A stretch of 6,756 bases of DNA from the NCBI GenBank assembly GCA_016838945.1, contig JADLKP010000120.1, forward strand, positions 1 through 6,756. Direction: 5' to 3'. This DNA is from Methanobrevibacter sp. GTDB lineage: Archaea > Methanobacteriota > Methanobacteria > Methanobacteriales > Methanobacteriaceae. A program made the position numbers and the translations under genes. The notes beneath the pieces are model-generated. The model ran no database searches. It was not told the DNA's origin and saw nothing but the letters and a program-made list of their open reading frames with translations. Shown one piece after another: positions 4,907-6,756 of the stretch; position 1 is the first letter of the stretch, and the number at the start of each line of letters is the position of its first letter.

Positions 4907-5371
4907 ATGCAAACGGAAATAAAATTTACTAAAGACGAAATACTGTTTTTGATTGGTGAAAGCGGTATGGTGGGCATCGCTAAGGCTGGTGATGATAAGA
5001 TGCTCTTTATAGGAACTCCTGACAGTGATGAAATCGTCCAGTATTTAGAAGAAGATGATTTGATAGCTGTTTCTTCATTTAATCTTGGTGAAAAATACGA
5101 AAAGGGTATAAGGTCTCTCATATATCTTACAAGGGATATAGAGTCACCAATACTTGTTCTTCCAAAGGATCATCCCTCTTCAAAAAGGCTTAAAATGGTA
5201 TTGTCAGTAGGTGAAAATGTCCGATTGGATTGTGGAATAGTTCCTGGAACACACCCTGAACAGGATATCTTATGCTCCTGTGACAGCTTATCCGGTTTGA
5301 ATATAATCAAATCTGCTGATGGTGTCGTTATAGAAGGGGAAGTTAAGAATTATAAAATTGAACCATTTTAA
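4907..5371 (+). CDS. Protein of unknown function with a CxC motif, 154 aa
   Basis: I do not recognise the family. The start ATG 4907 is preceded by AGGCGAT (4897-4903), a one-base variant of the usual AGGTGAT, at 3-nt spacing. The protein is soluble, with alternating strands and helices: helix FTKDEILFLIGESG (7-20), strand MLFIG (32-36), acidic helix around 39-51, strand LIAVSSF (52-58), strand SPILVLP (80-86), then KDHPSSKRLKMVL (87-99). The C-terminal part carries three cysteines, C109 (DCG), C123 and C125 (CSC), with GIVPGTHPEQ between them, and ends in GVVIEGEVKNYKIEPF (139-154). The closely set cysteines could bind a metal together with H115, but that is inference. It stands alone between a repeat array and a T-rich region. 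Certain as a gene, unknown as a product. Confidence 0.85.
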   Translation: MQTEIKFTKDEILFLIGESGMVGIAKAGDDKMLFIGTPDSDEIVQYLEEDDLIAVSSFNLGEKYEKGIRSLIYLTRDIESPILVLPKDHPSSKRLKMVLSVGENVRLDCGIVPGTHPEQDILCSCDSLSGLNIIKSADGVVIEGEVKNYKIEPF

Positions 5372-5377
5372 GTATTA

Positions 5378-5415
5378 TTTTTAAATATTTTTTTTTATCA
5401 TTTTTCTTTTTATCG
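5378..5415 (+). terminator. T-rich termination zone after the 4907-5371 gene
   Basis: The gap begins with several T-tracts, including nine T at 5388-5396 and T-rich sequence to about 5411, starting 7 nt after the stop. No convincing hairpin is present; archaeal factor-independent stops need only a U-tract, so the call is plausible but not firm. Confidence 0.4.
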
Positions 5416-5446
5416 GATTGATTTTTATTATTTCTATAAAAAATTT

Positions 5447-5458
5447 TATATATATAAA
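5447..5458 (+). promoter_or_regulatory. TATA box of the DUF116 gene
   Basis: TATATATATAAA (5447-5458), flanked by A/T, is a strong TATA-like box. Expected transcription start is about 5475-5485, leaving a leader of about 35-45 nt with no recognisable ribosome site before ATG 5520. Confidence 0.45.
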
Positions 5459-5519
5459 ACAAATTATTAAATAATATAAATAATTATTTTGATTTTAAAA
5501 AAGTACAGATTTGACAACT

Positions 5520-6236
5520 ATGTTATTGCATGAACAGGCATTCCAATTAATCGGAGAAGGACTTGTGCTATTAGTGTTTATAATAGTGCTAATCCTAATT
5601 GTAGGCCTTATATTAGGGATTATTTTAGTTAGGAGGAATAAATTACTATTTCCATCATTGGTCATATTCATTGTAAATGTATTTTATTCTCCTCTAAAGA
5701 GTTTCGCAAATCTTTTAGGTCTCGATGATTCTTTAGTAGATAATATTGGAATAGAAGTAAGAAATAATGTCAATAAGCCTAAATTCGATGAGATTTCCCC
5801 AGAGGAAAAGATTATAGTATTGCCTCATTGTCTTAGGTCCGCTCAATGTGAAGCAAGCCTAAAGGAAACTGGTATCAAATGTACCTATTGTGGCAAATGC
5901 GCTATAGGTGTAATAAAGCAAAAAGCAGAACCTATGGGTTACAGGGTATTTATTGTACCGGGATCCAGTTTTGTAAAGAAGATAGTGCAGCAAAACAAGT
6001 TTAAGGGTGTTGTTGGTGTAGCTTGCCATGTGGACTTGAATCAAACAATGATGGCTTTGGAAAAGTTTTCTCCACAGGGAGTTCTTTTATCCACTTCAGG
6101 ATGTTTTGAAACTAAAGTGGACGTTTCAAAAGTTCTTGAAACCATCGGATATTACGAATTTAAGGAAAATCAAAATAATAGTGTTGAATTAAATGATATT
6201 TCAAATGATGATGTGATTATCGAACCAAGCAAATAA
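5520..6236 (+). CDS. DUF116 family membrane-anchored Cys-rich protein
   Basis: The sequence matches my memory of DUF116 (PF01976), an uncharacterised family found in methanogens and some anaerobic bacteria. Residue numbers use ATG 5520 (238 aa). TTG 5511 is an in-frame alternative adding three residues; neither start has a good ribosome site, so I prefer ATG. The N-terminus has a long hydrophobic segment (about 12-37) followed by RRNK. A second, less hydrophobic one covers about 40-60, so the protein is probably held in the membrane with its main domain in the cytosol. The conserved core starts at LPHCLRSAQC (101-110). It contributes C104, C110, C121, C124 and C127 (CTYCGKC), a pattern that suggests a metal or Fe-S site. 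PGSSF, GVACHVDL (C169) and SGCFE (C195) follow. The tail from about 213 is acidic and Asn-rich. It is probably co-transcribed with the 6275 gene. Biochemical function is unknown. Confidence 0.85.
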   Translation: MLLHEQAFQLIGEGLVLLVFIIVLILIVGLILGIILVRRNKLLFPSLVIFIVNVFYSPLKSFANLLGLDDSLVDNIGIEVRNNVNKPKFDEISPEEKIIVLPHCLRSAQCEASLKETGIKCTYCGKCAIGVIKQKAEPMGYRVFIVPGSSFVKKIVQQNKFKGVVGVACHVDLNQTMMALEKFSPQGVLLSTSGCFETKVDVSKVLETIGYYEFKENQNNSVELNDISNDDVIIEPSK

Positions 6237-6246
6237 TAATTATTAT
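6233..6246 (+). repeat. 14-nt palindrome over the DUF116 stop codon
   Basis: ATAATAATTATTAT is a perfect palindrome containing the stop TAA (6234-6236) and is followed by CATTTT. As a hairpin it would have only about 5 A/T pairs, too weak for a firm terminator call. The short 38-nt gap and strong downstream ribosome site suggest read-through into the next gene. Confidence 0.45.
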
Positions 6247-6263
6247 CATTTTAATAAAGAATC

Positions 6264-6270
6264 GAGGTGA
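6264..6270 (+). promoter_or_regulatory. Strong ribosome binding site of the 6275 gene
   Basis: GAGGTGA ends 4 nt before ATG 6275. It is one of only two sites in the window with the full GAGGTGA core, and it fixes the start of this gene. The contrast with the missing site of DUF116 suggests the downstream gene may be translated more strongly from the shared message. Confidence 0.75.
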
Positions 6271-6274
6271 AAAA

Positions 6275-6670
6275 ATGACTGATAGTGATATTAATCCATT
6301 CTTTGTCTTAAAGAAGATTAGAGAAGGGGAAGAATTGAAGATGGATCAAAAGAACATTAAAATCAGGATGAATTCCGATAAAGTAATGGCTATCCACTAT
6401 AAGGCACCTATGGAAAGAACAATTGAATTGGAAATGTTCTTTGATAAGTTTAATCCTATTGATAGAATCAATTATAATATTGGCGGAACTGGATGGATTG
6501 GCGCTAATTTCAGAGGCATAATTGATGGAAAGGATGCTGATTTGCCAATCGATTATGACTATAAGATTTTAATGCTTGAAGAGTATAAATGCCCTACAAA
6601 AGTAGAGCTGAAAAACTTAAAAAGAAGTTCTAAATTTAGGCCTAATTTTACTCTAGCTGATTCTAAATAA
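6275..6670 (+). CDS. Small protein of unknown function, 131 aa
   Basis: I do not recognise the family. It is soluble, charged and slightly basic at the end, with no signal peptide or membrane segment. The N-terminal part (1-25) looks helical (FFVLKKIREGEELKM). Residues 27-56 appear as strands separated by turns (IKIRMNSDKVMAIHYK, ERTIELEMFF). A Gly-rich turn IGGTGWIGANFRG (69-81) is the most distinctive motif, followed by an acidic loop (DGKDADLPIDYDYK, 84-97). The single cysteine is C106 (YKCPTK). The basic tail has LKNLKRSSKFRP (112-123). It lies 38 nt after DUF116 on the same strand without a clear promoter or strong terminator between, so the two probably share a transcript and perhaps a pathway; that is inference. 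The ribosome site at 6264-6270 makes the start certain. Confidence 0.82.
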   Translation: MTDSDINPFFVLKKIREGEELKMDQKNIKIRMNSDKVMAIHYKAPMERTIELEMFFDKFNPIDRINYNIGGTGWIGANFRGIIDGKDADLPIDYDYKILMLEEYKCPTKVELKNLKRSSKFRPNFTLADSK

Positions 6671-6709
6671 GTTTTTTAACTTTTTTTTATTTTTATTTTT
6701 ATTTTTTTA
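6669..6709 (+). terminator. Terminator overlapping the stop of the last gene
   Basis: AAGTT (6669-6673) and AACTT (6678-6682) pair around TTTT. The left arm uses the last two bases of the stop codon at 6668-6670. A long T-rich tract broken by single A bases follows to about 6708. The stem is short, but the T content is high enough for archaeal termination. Confidence 0.5.
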
Positions 6710-6712
6710 AAT

Positions 6713-6755
6713 CTATTTTTTCTATTTTTTTTACTATTTTTTCTATTTTTTTTTT
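6713..6755 (+). repeat. CTA-T(n) imperfect repeats at the window end
   Basis: CTA followed by six or more T occurs four times, starting at 6713, 6722, 6734 and 6743 (steps of 9, 12 and 9 nt). There is no gene in this 86-nt tail. The repeat runs into the window edge, so its full extent is unknown. Confidence 0.55.
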
Positions 6756-6756
6756 C

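Overview
The window looks like chromosome of a methanogenic archaeon of the order Methanobacteriales, most probably close to Methanobrevibacter. This is inferred from four things. Base composition is very AT-rich, with intergenic gaps almost entirely A/T. Several genes start with the archaeal pattern GGTGAT-ATT-ATG, a Shine-Dalgarno core set 3-4 nt before the start. T-rich terminators follow the genes. The gene content includes a class I HMG-CoA reductase next to a succinyl-CoA ligase alpha subunit, and a DUF116 protein. No marker gene fixes the genus. All nine genes I can support lie on the + strand.

Layout. 1-96: AT-rich leader, possibly with the last codons of an upstream gene. 97-822: conserved-looking 241-aa protein of unknown function. 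823-1002: T-rich gap holding a weak terminator and the promoter of the next gene. 1003-1563: PAP2-type membrane phosphatase whose third active-site motif lacks its arginine. 1564-1762: AT-rich gap with no gene, ending in a tandem 11-mer. 1763-2629: sucD. 2749-3951: hmgA (HMG-CoA reductase). 4048-4434: acidic, Asn/Asp-rich low-complexity protein. 4546-4701: 51-aa zinc-ribbon protein, preceded by a perfect 25-nt palindrome. 4702-4906: terminator, then nine 9-nt tandem repeats. 4907-5371: unknown 154-aa protein. 5520-6236: DUF116 membrane-anchored Cys-rich protein. 6275-6670: unknown 131-aa protein, probably in the same transcript as DUF116. 6671-6756: terminator and T-rich repeats.

How the genes work together. 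hmgA makes mevalonate for archaeal isoprenoid lipids. sucD serves the partial TCA route of methanogens (succinate to succinyl-CoA, leading to 2-oxoglutarate); its beta subunit is not in this window. The PAP2 protein could act on lipid or polyprenyl phosphates, but that link is only inference. Most genes appear to be separate transcription units, each with its own AT-rich promoter and T-rich terminator.

The least ordinary part is 4500-4910. A small zinc-ribbon gene has a perfect inverted repeat touching its ribosome binding site. It is followed by a 9-mer array built from the same hexamer (TAGTTA and its complement TAACTA), placed ahead of an unknown gene. This could be a small regulatory circuit, but simple AT-rich repeat drift explains part of it equally well. 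I found no CRISPR array, insertion sequence, tRNA or rRNA.
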